Assembly (NCBI GenBank): GCA_015522345.1
Contig: WAML01000241.1
Location: forward strand, 1-18,391
Direction: 5' to 3'
Source of the DNA: Desulfurococcales archaeon
GTDB taxonomy: Archaea > Thermoproteota > Thermoprotei_A > Sulfolobales > Desulfurococcaceae
DNA length: 18,391 nucleotides
Under the pieces are notes generated by a model that searched no databases, was not told where the DNA came from, and was given only the letters and a program-made list of their open reading frames with translations. Positions 7,825-14,585 of this stretch are shown one piece after another. The position numbers and the translations under genes are program-made. Numbering within the stretch: the stretch's first letter is position 1; each line of letters begins with the position of its first letter.

Positions 7825-8271
7825 TTAACGTATCCATTTAGTTATTTCTTCCGTAGGTTCAGCTAATTTAATGATGTAGTCAATAGTATATCCTTCATCA
7901 ATAGATTTTACTGATACTCTATAATTGCCTCCGCTAGTCTCTTCTAAAGAATCTAATGGTATAAATCTCCATCCTCTTCCATCCATTATCTTTACTGCAA
8001 TGAATCCTATTCCTCCACTTCTTTCAACGAATTCCCTTAACTTCATGTATTGTTTCTTGTTAATGTATATTGTAGATGGTTTTTCTCTAGTCTTTACTTC
8101 AAAGACTAGTATAGTCTTGTTTTTTAGAGCTACTATATCGGGATATGCTAGCCGTTTCGTCTTAGCCCCACTAGCTGGTGCTCTAAGTACTGCAAAACCG
8201 TGTTTCCAGAGAATTCTCGCTAATTCTCTTTCCCTCGATATTCCACGTCGTCTCCCTTTGTGTTTCTCCAA
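7825..8271 (-). CDS. hjc: Holliday junction resolvase Hjc
   Basis: Archaeal Hjc is a dimeric, structure-specific nuclease that cuts four-way DNA junctions symmetrically during recombination and fork repair. The 148-aa length fits. The catalytic set is complete: Glu14 in SRERELARIL, Asp45 in YPDIVAL, and Glu58-x-Lys60 in VFEVKTRE, with the conserved basic loop LRAPASGAKTKR before it and the C-terminal WRFIPLDSLEE segment. The start is TTG 8271, with GGTG at 8281-8284 and no Met codon nearby. The gene heads a three-gene unit with the DUF3311-like protein and the symporter, an unexpected pairing that probably reflects gene packing. A divergent TATA-like sequence near 8313-8323 can serve it. Confidence 0.95.
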   Translation of the reverse strand: MEKHKGRRRGISRERELARILWKHGFAVLRAPASGAKTKRLAYPDIVALKNKTILVFEVKTREKPSTIYINKKQYMKLREFVERSGGIGFIAVKIMDGRGWRFIPLDSLEETSGGNYRVSVKSIDEGYTIDYIIKLAEPTEEITKWIR

Positions 8272-8323
8272 AATCTTTTACACCTAGGTATTGCTTGTAC
8301 ACAAACAGTTCACTTAATATATC

Positions 8324-8330
8324 TATAAAG
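8324..8330 (+). promoter_or_regulatory. TATA box of the stomatin gene
   Basis: TATAAAG starts 31 nt before the ATG at 8355. With the usual spacing of about 26 nt from the TATA centre, transcription would begin at or next to the start codon, so the mRNA is probably leaderless; there is no clear ribosome-binding site before 8355. Confidence 0.55.
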
Positions 8331-8354
8331 CGTATAGGTATTTAGGGATAGCTT

Positions 8355-9203
8355 ATGCATTCACTTGTAGAACTTATAACATCAGTATTCCTTACTGCTG
8401 TAGTAGCAGGCATATTAGAGTATTTGCCGGGACTGATAATACTATTAATCATACTTATAATATTCCTTTCAATGAGCATAAAAATAGTTCGTGAATACGA
8501 GAGAGCAGTAATATTTAGACTAGGTAGGCTAATGGGTGCAAAAGGCCCTGGATTATTCTTCATAGTACCATTTATAGATAACTTCATAAAAATCGACTTG
8601 CGTATAACTACAGCTGATGTACCAGAGCAACAAGTAATTACGAAAGATAACGTGACAGTAGGTGTTGATGCAGTAGTCTATTATAGAGTATTTGATCCTA
8701 TAAAAGCGGTTACTGCTGTAGAAAACTATCATTACGCTGTAATGATGATGGCTCAAACGACTTTAAGGGATATAATAGGGCAAGTAGAACTTGATGATCT
8801 ATTAACTAAGAGAGAAGAGATCAACAAGAGGCTCCAGATAATACTTGATGAAGTAACTGATCCATGGGGAATTAAAGTGACAGCTGTAACACTTAAACAA
8901 GTAAGACTACCTGAGTCTATGCTACGTGCCATGGCTAAACAAGCTGAAGCAGAGAGGTGGAGGAGAAGTAGAATAATTGAAGCAGAAGGAGAAAGACAAG
9001 CAGCTAAGATCATGGCTGAAGCCGCTAGATTCTATGAAGAACACCCTGTTGCTATAAAGCTTCGTGAATTACAGACATTAATTGAAGTAGCTAGAGAGAA
9101 AAACCTCATAGTCATAGCACCCAGTAGCTTGGGTACAACAAGTAGTGAACTAGGACTTATTACTGCTCTAACAAAAGCTAAGAATATAAAAGAAGAAAGA
9201 TAA
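8355..9203 (+). CDS. stomatin/SPFH-domain membrane protein (slipin type)
   Basis: Stomatins form membrane-anchored ring oligomers that organise membrane microdomains. The 282-aa protein has a long hydrophobic N-terminal anchor (about 8-41), then the SPFH domain opening with VREYERAVIFRLGRL and GPGLFFIVPFID, VVYYRVFDP in the middle and KQVRLPESM near its end, followed by a charged AEAERWRRSR... AEGERQAAKI coiled coil (about 193-228). The C-terminal hydrophobic patch NLIVIAPSSLG resembles the segment of Pyrococcus stomatin PH1511 cleaved by its NfeD partner. NfeD follows 79 nt downstream on the same strand, supporting a functional pair. Translation probably starts on a leaderless transcript at ATG 8355. 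Confidence 0.93.
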   Translation: MHSLVELITSVFLTAVVAGILEYLPGLIILLIILIIFLSMSIKIVREYERAVIFRLGRLMGAKGPGLFFIVPFIDNFIKIDLRITTADVPEQQVITKDNVTVGVDAVVYYRVFDPIKAVTAVENYHYAVMMMAQTTLRDIIGQVELDDLLTKREEINKRLQIILDEVTDPWGIKVTAVTLKQVRLPESMLRAMAKQAEAERWRRSRIIEAEGERQAAKIMAEAARFYEEHPVAIKLRELQTLIEVAREKNLIVIAPSSLGTTSSELGLITALTKAKNIKEER

Positions 9204-9265
9204 TATCAATAAATGAGCTGTCAACAACAATGAATAATTCATGTAGAGGAATAGGATTTGTTCAA

Positions 9266-9274
9266 GAGGAGGAT
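9266..9274 (+). promoter_or_regulatory. ribosome-binding site deciding the TTG start of nfeD
   Basis: GAGGAGGAT is a near-perfect complement of the archaeal 16S 3' end and ends 8 nt before TTG 9283. It supports the TTG as the real start of the NfeD gene although no ATG is present there. Confidence 0.75.
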
Positions 9275-9282
9275 ATACTGGC

Positions 9283-10644
9283 TTGGTAAATAGAGTAGAG
9301 TTTTTAATAAAATCACTTCTGCTCATACTTGTTATAGTCTCTCCTATACTCCCCACTCTTTCATCTAAATATGTTAGTGTAGAAGAACCACTAGTTTCAA
9401 GTAATTATGTTGTAGTAATAGAGGTTAAAGGTACAATAGACTATGGTATAGCCGAGTTAGTTAAAGAAGGTATTGCCCAAGCCGAGGCATTAAATGGTGT
9501 TCTAGTTATAGTACTTGACACTCCAGGTGGGTACTTAGATGCTGCAGAAGAAATTGTTGCTTTAATACGACAGAGTAGAGTTCCAGTAATAGGCTTTGTA
9601 TATCCCAAGGGTGCTTGGAGTGCGGGAACACTTATACTATTAGCTACCCATGTTGCTGCAATGGCTCCGGGTACTATAATAGGTTCTATGCAGCCGGTAA
9701 TGTATAACCCAGCTACTGGCGAGTACCAGCCTGTTAATTTCTCTAAAATAATAGAGCCTGTGAGAAAACTTGCTGAAACATTGGCTAAGCTACGGGGTAG
9801 GAACGTTACGGCTGCTACAAAGTTTGTTACTGAAAATCTTAATCTTGAAGCTAGTGAGGCCCTCAAATATAATGTTATAGAGTTTATAGCTAATAATGTA
9901 AATGATTTAATAAGTAAAATAAACGGTTATTTAGTTAAGATCGATACTGGTTCTTCAATAAAGCTTGTCTTAGATAACCCTGAGATAATATACTATGGAG
10001 GAAGTATTAGAGCTCGTGTAATCCACTTCTTATCTGACCCTATAATAAATGGTATACTTGCTACACTAGGTATTATGATTATATTATTTAGTATTTTATC
10101 GGGGCACTTTGTAGTTACTCCTATTGGTATAGCACTACTCATCCTTAGCTTAGTTGGGACAGGATTTAGTGCTAATACAGCTAGCCTAGCTCTAATAATC
10201 ATAGGAGCTATAGCTTTGAGCGTCGAGTTATTTGTTACACCAGGTTTTGGAGTACTTGGTTTTACGGGCATATTAATGATAGCCATAGGCATGGCTTTAA
10301 TGCCTTTATACACTCCAGGATGGGTTGTTAGTGGAGAGTATCAGAAAATGTTGTTCTGGACAGCTATATTCTTTGCTGTAGTAATGGGAGTATTTACTGG
10401 TTTTGTAGTATATAAGGCTATTCAAGCAAAGAGAAAACCTCCAACACTTAGACCTGATATGGTAGGTAAGATTGGGAGAGCTGTCGATGATATAAAATCT
10501 GGTGGTGAAGGATTTGTTATAGTTGATGGAGAATACTGGAGAGCTAAAAGTACTGAAGACATTAAAGCTGGTGATAAAATACTGGTTATTGGTAAAGAAG
10601 GGCCATTACTCCTTATTAAAAAACATTCTCTAGAGAAGAAATAG
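9283..10644 (+). CDS. NfeD-family membrane serine protease (ClpP-class), stomatin operon partner
   Basis: Full-length NfeD (Pyrococcus PH1510 type): an N-terminal signal/anchor (about 6-26), a ClpP-class protease domain (about 40-215), four or five membrane helices (about 235-380) and a C-terminal soluble NfeD/OB-fold domain (about 393-453, MVGKIGRAVDDIKSGG). The catalytic pair of the family is present: Ser113 in GAWSAGT and Lys155 in VNFSKIIEP, with the oxyanion region LDTPGGYLDAA at 78-88. Residues 50-113 also match the family's GxI..., VP...YV layout. In Pyrococcus the protease cuts the hydrophobic C-terminus of its stomatin. The TTG start is fixed by GAGGAGGAT upstream. It ends 16 nt before a convergent gene. 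Confidence 0.93.
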   Translation: MVNRVEFLIKSLLLILVIVSPILPTLSSKYVSVEEPLVSSNYVVVIEVKGTIDYGIAELVKEGIAQAEALNGVLVIVLDTPGGYLDAAEEIVALIRQSRVPVIGFVYPKGAWSAGTLILLATHVAAMAPGTIIGSMQPVMYNPATGEYQPVNFSKIIEPVRKLAETLAKLRGRNVTAATKFVTENLNLEASEALKYNVIEFIANNVNDLISKINGYLVKIDTGSSIKLVLDNPEIIYYGGSIRARVIHFLSDPIINGILATLGIMIILFSILSGHFVVTPIGIALLILSLVGTGFSANTASLALIIIGAIALSVELFVTPGFGVLGFTGILMIAIGMALMPLYTPGWVVSGEYQKMLFWTAIFFAVVMGVFTGFVVYKAIQAKRKPPTLRPDMVGKIGRAVDDIKSGGEGFVIVDGEYWRAKSTEDIKAGDKILVIGKEGPLLLIKKHSLEKK

Positions 10645-10660
10645 TTCTTGAAGAAATGTT

Positions 10661-11311
10661 TTAATGTTTGATCTTCTGCTTATTTACTATGATGTCTTTT
10701 ATTATTGATGGCTGTGTTTCACTTGATTTAAACATAAATCCACGTATTATCATTCTATACCATATTCGAGGAATTTCTGGATAGGGAGCAACTACTTCAA
10801 TACGTTTAACTCTATGCTCTTTCCCATTAATTACGATCTTTTCTACAATCCCCATGTAATCTGTGATTCTAAGCACTTGTAAACGTTTACGCGGCTTCTC
10901 TATTTTGCCATGTACTATGGGGTATCCATAGACTATGTAGACTTCTCCCTTATATCCAAATACATAGATATATGCTCCACCAACTACTTTAGCTGCTACT
11001 GGAACATATTTACTTGGTACGCTCCATACTAGAATAAGTCCATTTAATGTTGTTAGGAGTTGTTTTATAAAACCTATGGTACTATGTGTTAATACTTTGT
11101 AGAATCCTGTAAAGAACGTTTGTATGCCTTGTGTTAAAAGCAGTAGAGTTATGAGGATAAAAGTTAGTTCTCTAAACAATACATCAAGGAGCTGGAGTAA
11201 GAATAGAATAAATGCTCCAATTATAAATAGTAGAAAAGATAAACTACTCCTCTTCTCCTTTATTCCAACATAAATAGGTTTAGGAACTCCTTGTATTTCC
11301 CACCATTTCAA
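10661..11311 (-). CDS. membrane protein of unknown function
   Basis: I do not recognise this 216-aa protein. It has a short cytoplasmic-type start with basic residues, two strongly hydrophobic helices (about 24-43 and 47-68), a possible third amphipathic helix around 80-96, and a soluble, lysine- and arginine-rich beta-like C-terminal half (about 100-216) with several aromatic residues (YIYVFGYKGEVYIVYGYP). The first codon appears to be TTG 11311 with a GGTAG-type ribosome-binding site roughly 10 nt upstream; the ATG a few bases downstream is out of frame. It stands alone, convergent with the NfeD gene. The reading frame is long and free of oddities, so the gene is likely real; function is open. 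Confidence 0.65.
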   Translation of the reverse strand: MKWWEIQGVPKPIYVGIKEKRSSLSFLLFIIGAFILFLLQLLDVLFRELTFILITLLLLTQGIQTFFTGFYKVLTHSTIGFIKQLLTTLNGLILVWSVPSKYVPVAAKVVGGAYIYVFGYKGEVYIVYGYPIVHGKIEKPRKRLQVLRITDYMGIVEKIVINGKEHRVKRIEVVAPYPEIPRIWYRMIIRGFMFKSSETQPSIIKDIIVNKQKIKH

Positions 11312-11428
11312 TTTTTAACACTACCTTATTCCTACTTTAAATTAATATATGATTTACCCTTAGTTAATCTATGTAAAACTAGAGATTATCCTTCGTATTA
11401 TTCTTTATTGCTAGAATACTATTAAATG

Positions 11429-11496
11429 TCAGAAGGGTAACCGCATCTTCATTGCCTAAGTATCATAGGGGCTCGTTTTCCCCGAAAAATCATCAT
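11429..11496 (-). ncRNA. box C/D guide sRNA candidate 2
   Basis: Read on the minus strand: box C ATGATGA (11490-11496), a 29-nt region holding a GGGG/CCCC mini-stem (CGGGG...GCCCC), a D'-like CTTA (11457-11460), a 4-nt gap, a C'-like ATGAAGA (11446-11452), a 13-nt guide TGCGGTTACCCTT (11433-11445), and box D CTGA (11429-11432). The outer flanks can pair (ACTAT before box C, ATAGT after box D). Box order, the D'-C' spacing and the guide length next to box D fit archaeal C/D sRNAs; the long first half with its stem is unusual. A TTTTTAAAG-type TATA sits about 20 nt upstream. I could not name the target of its guide (complement AAGGGTAACCGCA). Confidence 0.6.
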
Positions 11497-11510
11497 CCAT
11501 AGTAATTAAT

Positions 11511-11524
11511 TTCTTTAAAAATAT
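11511..11524 (-). promoter_or_regulatory. TATA-like box of sRNA candidate 2
   Basis: Minus-strand ATATTTTTAAAG lies about 25 nt ahead of box C at 11496, which would place the transcript start at or just before that box. Assigned from position and composition. Confidence 0.4.
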
Positions 11525-11538
11525 TGAAGAGGTGTACT

Positions 11539-11603
11539 TCAGCTGGGTAAGTTTATTTCATCCCATGTTTTTCCTGGTCTTGCCGGGAGTAATTCATCAT
11601 CAT
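11539..11603 (-). ncRNA. box C/D guide sRNA candidate 1 (both guides toward 23S rRNA helix 71 region)
   Basis: Minus strand: box C, two overlapping copies of ATGATGA (11594-11603); a first guide-like stretch CCCGGCAAG followed by a weak D' region; C'-like GGATGA (11558-11563); a guide AAACTTACCCAG; and box D CTGA (11539-11542). The length of about 60 nt is typical. Methylation would fall at the fifth base upstream of box D. Two independent stretches, CCCGGCAAG and AACTTACCC, are complementary to overlapping parts of one conserved 23S rRNA segment (CUUGCCGGGUAAGUU-like, written from memory of the E. coli CUUGUCGGGUAAGUU sequence). That coincidence strongly supports a real guide RNA. A TATA box lies at 11625-11633. 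Confidence 0.75.
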
Positions 11604-11624
11604 TCTATAATTACTGAACACCAC

Positions 11625-11633
11625 TGTATATAA
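11625..11633 (-). promoter_or_regulatory. TATA box of sRNA candidate 1
   Basis: Minus-strand CCTTATATA is centred about 26 nt ahead of 11603, so transcription would start right at the doubled box C. This is the spacing expected for an independently transcribed archaeal sRNA. Confidence 0.55.
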
Positions 11634-11649
11634 GGTATTGATATAATAC

Positions 11650-11660
11650 ACTATATTAAG
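11650..11660 (+). promoter_or_regulatory. TATA-box candidate of the DUF763 gene
   Basis: ACTATATTAAG on the plus strand is centred about 25 nt before GTG 11679, so the transcript is probably leaderless. It lies back to back with the minus-strand sRNA promoter. Confidence 0.45.
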
Positions 11661-11678
11661 CCTCAGTATATAGTATGA

Positions 11679-12866
11679 GTGAGTACAGATATGTTATTAG
11701 AAGGTATTGCAGAATTACCGCTTCATAGAGGACATGTGCCTCAATGGCTTGCGCAAATAATGAAGAGACTCGCAAAGGCTATAATAGAGGTTATGGTTGA
11801 CGAATTTGGTGTAGATAAAGTTGTTGATAGACTATCTAATCCGCTATGGTTTCAAGCTCTCAACAATGTTATAGGAATGGATTGGGACAGTAGTGGATCT
11901 ACTACAGTAACTCTAGGTATATTAAAGGAAATTACATGGAAAAACCCCGATCTAGGCATTATAGTGCTTGGGGGAAAAGGTGCTAAAGCCCGTAAAGTAC
12001 CTGAAGAACTAGATAAAGTAGCAGAACTATATGGGTTAAACACTTCATTTGTAGAGAATCTGAAGAAAACATCTAGACTTATAGCTAAAATAGATTCAGT
12101 TTTACTTCAAGACAAATACACTCTATACCATCACTCCCTCATTATTTCAAATAATAGAAAATGGTGTATTATACAGCAAGGTATGAATATTAAAGTAAAA
12201 ATGGCGAGAAGATACCACTGGTATATGCCAAAAGACTACTACAATGACCCTCATAAAGCTATTTCAGGTACTAAACATGATATGATATTAAATCTTGTAT
12301 CAAGGTTCTCTCATAGAACTAGAAAAACCATTATTGATATCGTAAACGAAAAACCCGTTAAAACAATAAATGATTATGTGAGAGCATATAGTTTCATTAA
12401 TAAACAAAATACTATAACAATGTATTTGTTAGAAACTCGCACGGGATTAATAGGCGAAGTAAAGAACTCAAATAAGAAAATTACATTATATAAACCTCTG
12501 CCAACGCCTAGAGAACTACTCGATAAATTAAAGAAAATCTATGAAATATATCCCCGCGATATATCAAGTCTACTGTTAATTAGGGGAGTTAATGACAAAG
12601 TCGTTAGAGCACTAGCTCTAATAAGTGATCTTATATACAATGAGCCTCCTGATACACACGATCCTGTTACAACACCCTACGATCCTTTTAAATACGCGTA
12701 TGCTATAGGAGGTAAGGATGGGGTACCCTATCCAATTAATAGAAAACATGCTGAAGAAGTAGTCATTACGTTAGAAGAGATAATTAAAGAAGCTAAGTTG
12801 GGGAGAAAAGAAAAATTGGTTGCCCTTAGAGGATTATCTAAGATCAGAATTAATTTAATTAAATAG
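11679..12866 (+). CDS. DUF763 family protein
   Basis: A conserved protein of archaea and some thermophilic bacteria whose function is not known. The family signature GIAELPLHRGHVPQWL sits at residues 9-24, followed by DWDSSGSTTVTLG (about 69-81), a lysine/arginine-rich loop GGKGAKARKVPEEL, DSVLLQDKYTLYHHSLI (about 138-154) and the block WCIIQQGMN; the C-terminal third carries DTHDPVTTPYDPFKYAYAIGGKDGVPYP, also characteristic, and a helical tail with LRGLSKIRINLIK. The 395-aa length is in the normal range. The start is GTG 11679 (ATG 11691 is the in-frame alternative), probably leaderless. The conserved His, Asp and Gly residues and basic surface suggest nucleic-acid work, but that is only a guess. 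Confidence 0.85.
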   Translation: MSTDMLLEGIAELPLHRGHVPQWLAQIMKRLAKAIIEVMVDEFGVDKVVDRLSNPLWFQALNNVIGMDWDSSGSTTVTLGILKEITWKNPDLGIIVLGGKGAKARKVPEELDKVAELYGLNTSFVENLKKTSRLIAKIDSVLLQDKYTLYHHSLIISNNRKWCIIQQGMNIKVKMARRYHWYMPKDYYNDPHKAISGTKHDMILNLVSRFSHRTRKTIIDIVNEKPVKTINDYVRAYSFINKQNTITMYLLETRTGLIGEVKNSNKKITLYKPLPTPRELLDKLKKIYEIYPRDISSLLLIRGVNDKVVRALALISDLIYNEPPDTHDPVTTPYDPFKYAYAIGGKDGVPYPINRKHAEEVVITLEEIIKEAKLGRKEKLVALRGLSKIRINLIK

Positions 12867-12965
12867 CGAAACTATAGACTACGTACCGTATCTTCTTTGT
12901 CATACATGGTATATGTTTTTATGGTTGTACTGCATTAACTAGGAATAGTAAGGTGGTGTCGTGAA

Positions 12966-14036
12966 ATGGTTAAAGGCGATATGAAACAGTATATACTTGA
13001 TACGATAAATGGTGATGTAGTATATATTTCTCGTACACCAAATATCAAGATCGGGGGACTTAGTTCGTCTAAAGCATTTATTCCCTTAGAACTAAGGATT
13101 CCCGAAGGCGTGAAAATAGGTAGGTCTGTTCTAGAAATAGCTCTTAAGGTTCCAAGAGAGAATATTACGTGGCGTTTAAAACTAAATGGAGTACCTATAA
13201 CTAGAGAGTTTAAGCCAAATGATATTGTGGAACTTAAGAACTTCTATTTTGCAAAACTGGTCTATGATGTAACACCTATTATTAAGAGTATGGAGGATAA
13301 AAGAAGGAATAGATGTAGTGTACTTATGAAGTATGAAGGAAGCGAGGAACTATTTATAAGTCATGTTGCATTACTAACGGCTTTTGAAACCGAAGATGCA
13401 AAGAGTAGTGTTAGTATGGTTAGTGGAGCTTTAGCTTTAGAACCAGGTGAAACAGCCAATATATCTATAAAGCATAAGCCAGATGTTGGGTTAAGCGGTG
13501 AATTAAAGACTGTATTTATATCACCTAGTACACAAGCAAGGATAAGCATAAGATTTAATGGAGAACATCTTTATCTAGTAGAAGGTATTGTAGGAGGAGA
13601 TGAATTAACTTTAAAAGTAAGTAATGTAAATGAAGTAAATAATGTTGAAATAAAACACCTAGATACACCAACACTATACTATCCTAAGGAACTCCTCCTT
13701 TCATCAATACTATTGCTGCAAACACATATTAAAATGCCTAAGCTTGAAGTAAAGGATATTATTTTGCCGGAGAAAATATCTAGAGGAGACAAAATAAAAG
13801 CTATTATAGTCAATAACGGCGAGTCAAAGCCTGATAAAGCATTAGTTACACTAATTCATTTAGGAACAACAGTATATCAAGAAAAACTTCCGGCCCTAAA
13901 TCCCGGTGAAGAGACTGTAATTGAGATCCCAGTAAATATACCTAGAGGAGAATATTCTCTAATACTAAGGATTATATGGAGGAAATTAACTAAAACGTAC
14001 TTTGTTGATAAAAGAATAAATGTTAATGTACTATAA
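12966..14036 (+). CDS. beta-sandwich protein with C-terminal CARDB-like domain, no signal peptide
   Basis: The 356-aa protein is almost entirely beta-strand in character. The last 100 residues (about 257-356) match the CARDB pattern: MPKLEVKDIILPEKISRGD, then VNNGESKPDKALVTL, LNPGEETVIEIPVNIPRGEY. CARDB domains are cell-adhesion-related folds usually found in exported proteins, yet residues 1-40 hold no hydrophobic signal or membrane anchor. Residues 1-250 contain further strand-rich, unrecognised domains, including LALEPGETANISIKH, which resembles a second CARDB-like motif. ATG 12966 is preceded by AGGTGGTG at 12951-12957. A TTTTTATGG TATA-like sequence (12914-12922) lies in the 99-nt gap after DUF763, so it probably has its own promoter. 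It may be a cytoplasmic scaffold, or exported by a route not visible here. Confidence 0.7.
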   Translation: MVKGDMKQYILDTINGDVVYISRTPNIKIGGLSSSKAFIPLELRIPEGVKIGRSVLEIALKVPRENITWRLKLNGVPITREFKPNDIVELKNFYFAKLVYDVTPIIKSMEDKRRNRCSVLMKYEGSEELFISHVALLTAFETEDAKSSVSMVSGALALEPGETANISIKHKPDVGLSGELKTVFISPSTQARISIRFNGEHLYLVEGIVGGDELTLKVSNVNEVNNVEIKHLDTPTLYYPKELLLSSILLLQTHIKMPKLEVKDIILPEKISRGDKIKAIIVNNGESKPDKALVTLIHLGTTVYQEKLPALNPGEETVIEIPVNIPRGEYSLILRIIWRKLTKTYFVDKRINVNVL

Positions 14037-14111
14037 CCTACTTCAAAATATTATTTCACGATTATTCTACACTTTACATGAATGTGAATAGATTCGCTCT
14101 ACTCTCTCATA

Positions 14112-14122
14112 TTTATATACTT
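14112..14122 (+). promoter_or_regulatory. TATA box of the SWIM gene
   Basis: TTTATATACTT is a strong archaeal TATA match, centred about 31 nt before TTG 14148. The same 11-bp sequence occurs at 14540-14550 before the HAD gene. Confidence 0.6.
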
Positions 14123-14147
14123 ATCCTATAGTACTGGTGTTAGTGAA

Positions 14148-14495
14148 TTGCTGAGACTAATTACAAGAGGAGATATTATAAGTTTATTGCTTAGGGGAAA
14201 ATATACTACACCTTCTAGAGTCTATAGAGCATTTTCGCTAGTTCACAAGAAATCTGTAGTTAAATACCATGTTAGAAGAGACTATATTGAAGGACTTATT
14301 GTAGGTGATAGCGGACTTGTACATGTAGTTAAAATCTCTAATGATGGATACAAATGCTCTTGCAGTGATTTCTATAGTACAGGATATATGTGCAAACATA
14401 TAATGGCCTTAATAATTCATCTATTAAATAATGGTGGTTCTTCAAAAGATACAGTGACAAATCTATTAAATAATCTATTGAGCAATAGCATATAG
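14148..14495 (+). CDS. SWIM zinc-finger protein
   Basis: A 115-aa protein built around a SWIM zinc-binding motif: Cys70-x-Cys72, then nine residues, Cys82-x-His84-x-x-Ala87 (KCSCSDFYSTGYMCKHIMA). SWIM domains bind DNA or protein partners. The CxCx(n)CxHxxA form is the one described as invariant in Shu2/SWS1, recombination mediators that work with RecA/RadA paralogues, and archaeal members have been reported. The N-terminal 65 residues are basic and beta-rich (KKSVVKYHVRRDY...VHVVKISNDG). The start is TTG 14148 with GGTG at 14136-14139, although a TATA box at 14112-14122 places the transcript start within a few nt. No RadA paralogue lies in the window, so a recombination role is an inference. 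Confidence 0.8.
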   Translation: MLRLITRGDIISLLLRGKYTTPSRVYRAFSLVHKKSVVKYHVRRDYIEGLIVGDSGLVHVVKISNDGYKCSCSDFYSTGYMCKHIMALIIHLLNNGGSSKDTVTNLLNNLLSNSI

Positions 14496-14539
14496 GCGAG
14501 CCTTCTCTAACTAACAAAGCTACTACTTTCTTTAACGCA

Positions 14540-14550
14540 TTTATATACTT
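14540..14550 (+). promoter_or_regulatory. TATA box of the HAD-methyltransferase unit
   Basis: TTTATATACTT, identical to the box before the SWIM gene, is centred about 26 nt before AGGTGATC (14571-14578), which would put that ribosome-binding site at the very 5' end of the transcript. Confidence 0.6.
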
Positions 14551-14585
14551 CTCCACATATTCTTCAAATAAGGTGATCTATTGGA

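Noticed and set aside
9230..9242. AATGAATAATTCAT near-palindrome between stomatin and nfeD
   Set aside because: Short AT-rich palindromes are expected by chance at this base composition; no second copy nearby.
9993..10313. Minus-strand reading frame inside nfeD
   Set aside because: Mirror of the hydrophobic helices of the NfeD gene; low-complexity Met/Ile/Pro composition typical of antisense frames.
10645..10655. TTCTTGAAGAA inverted repeat between the nfeD and membrane-protein stops
   Set aside because: Only 5-bp arms with one central base in a convergent gap; too short to claim as a terminator or binding site.
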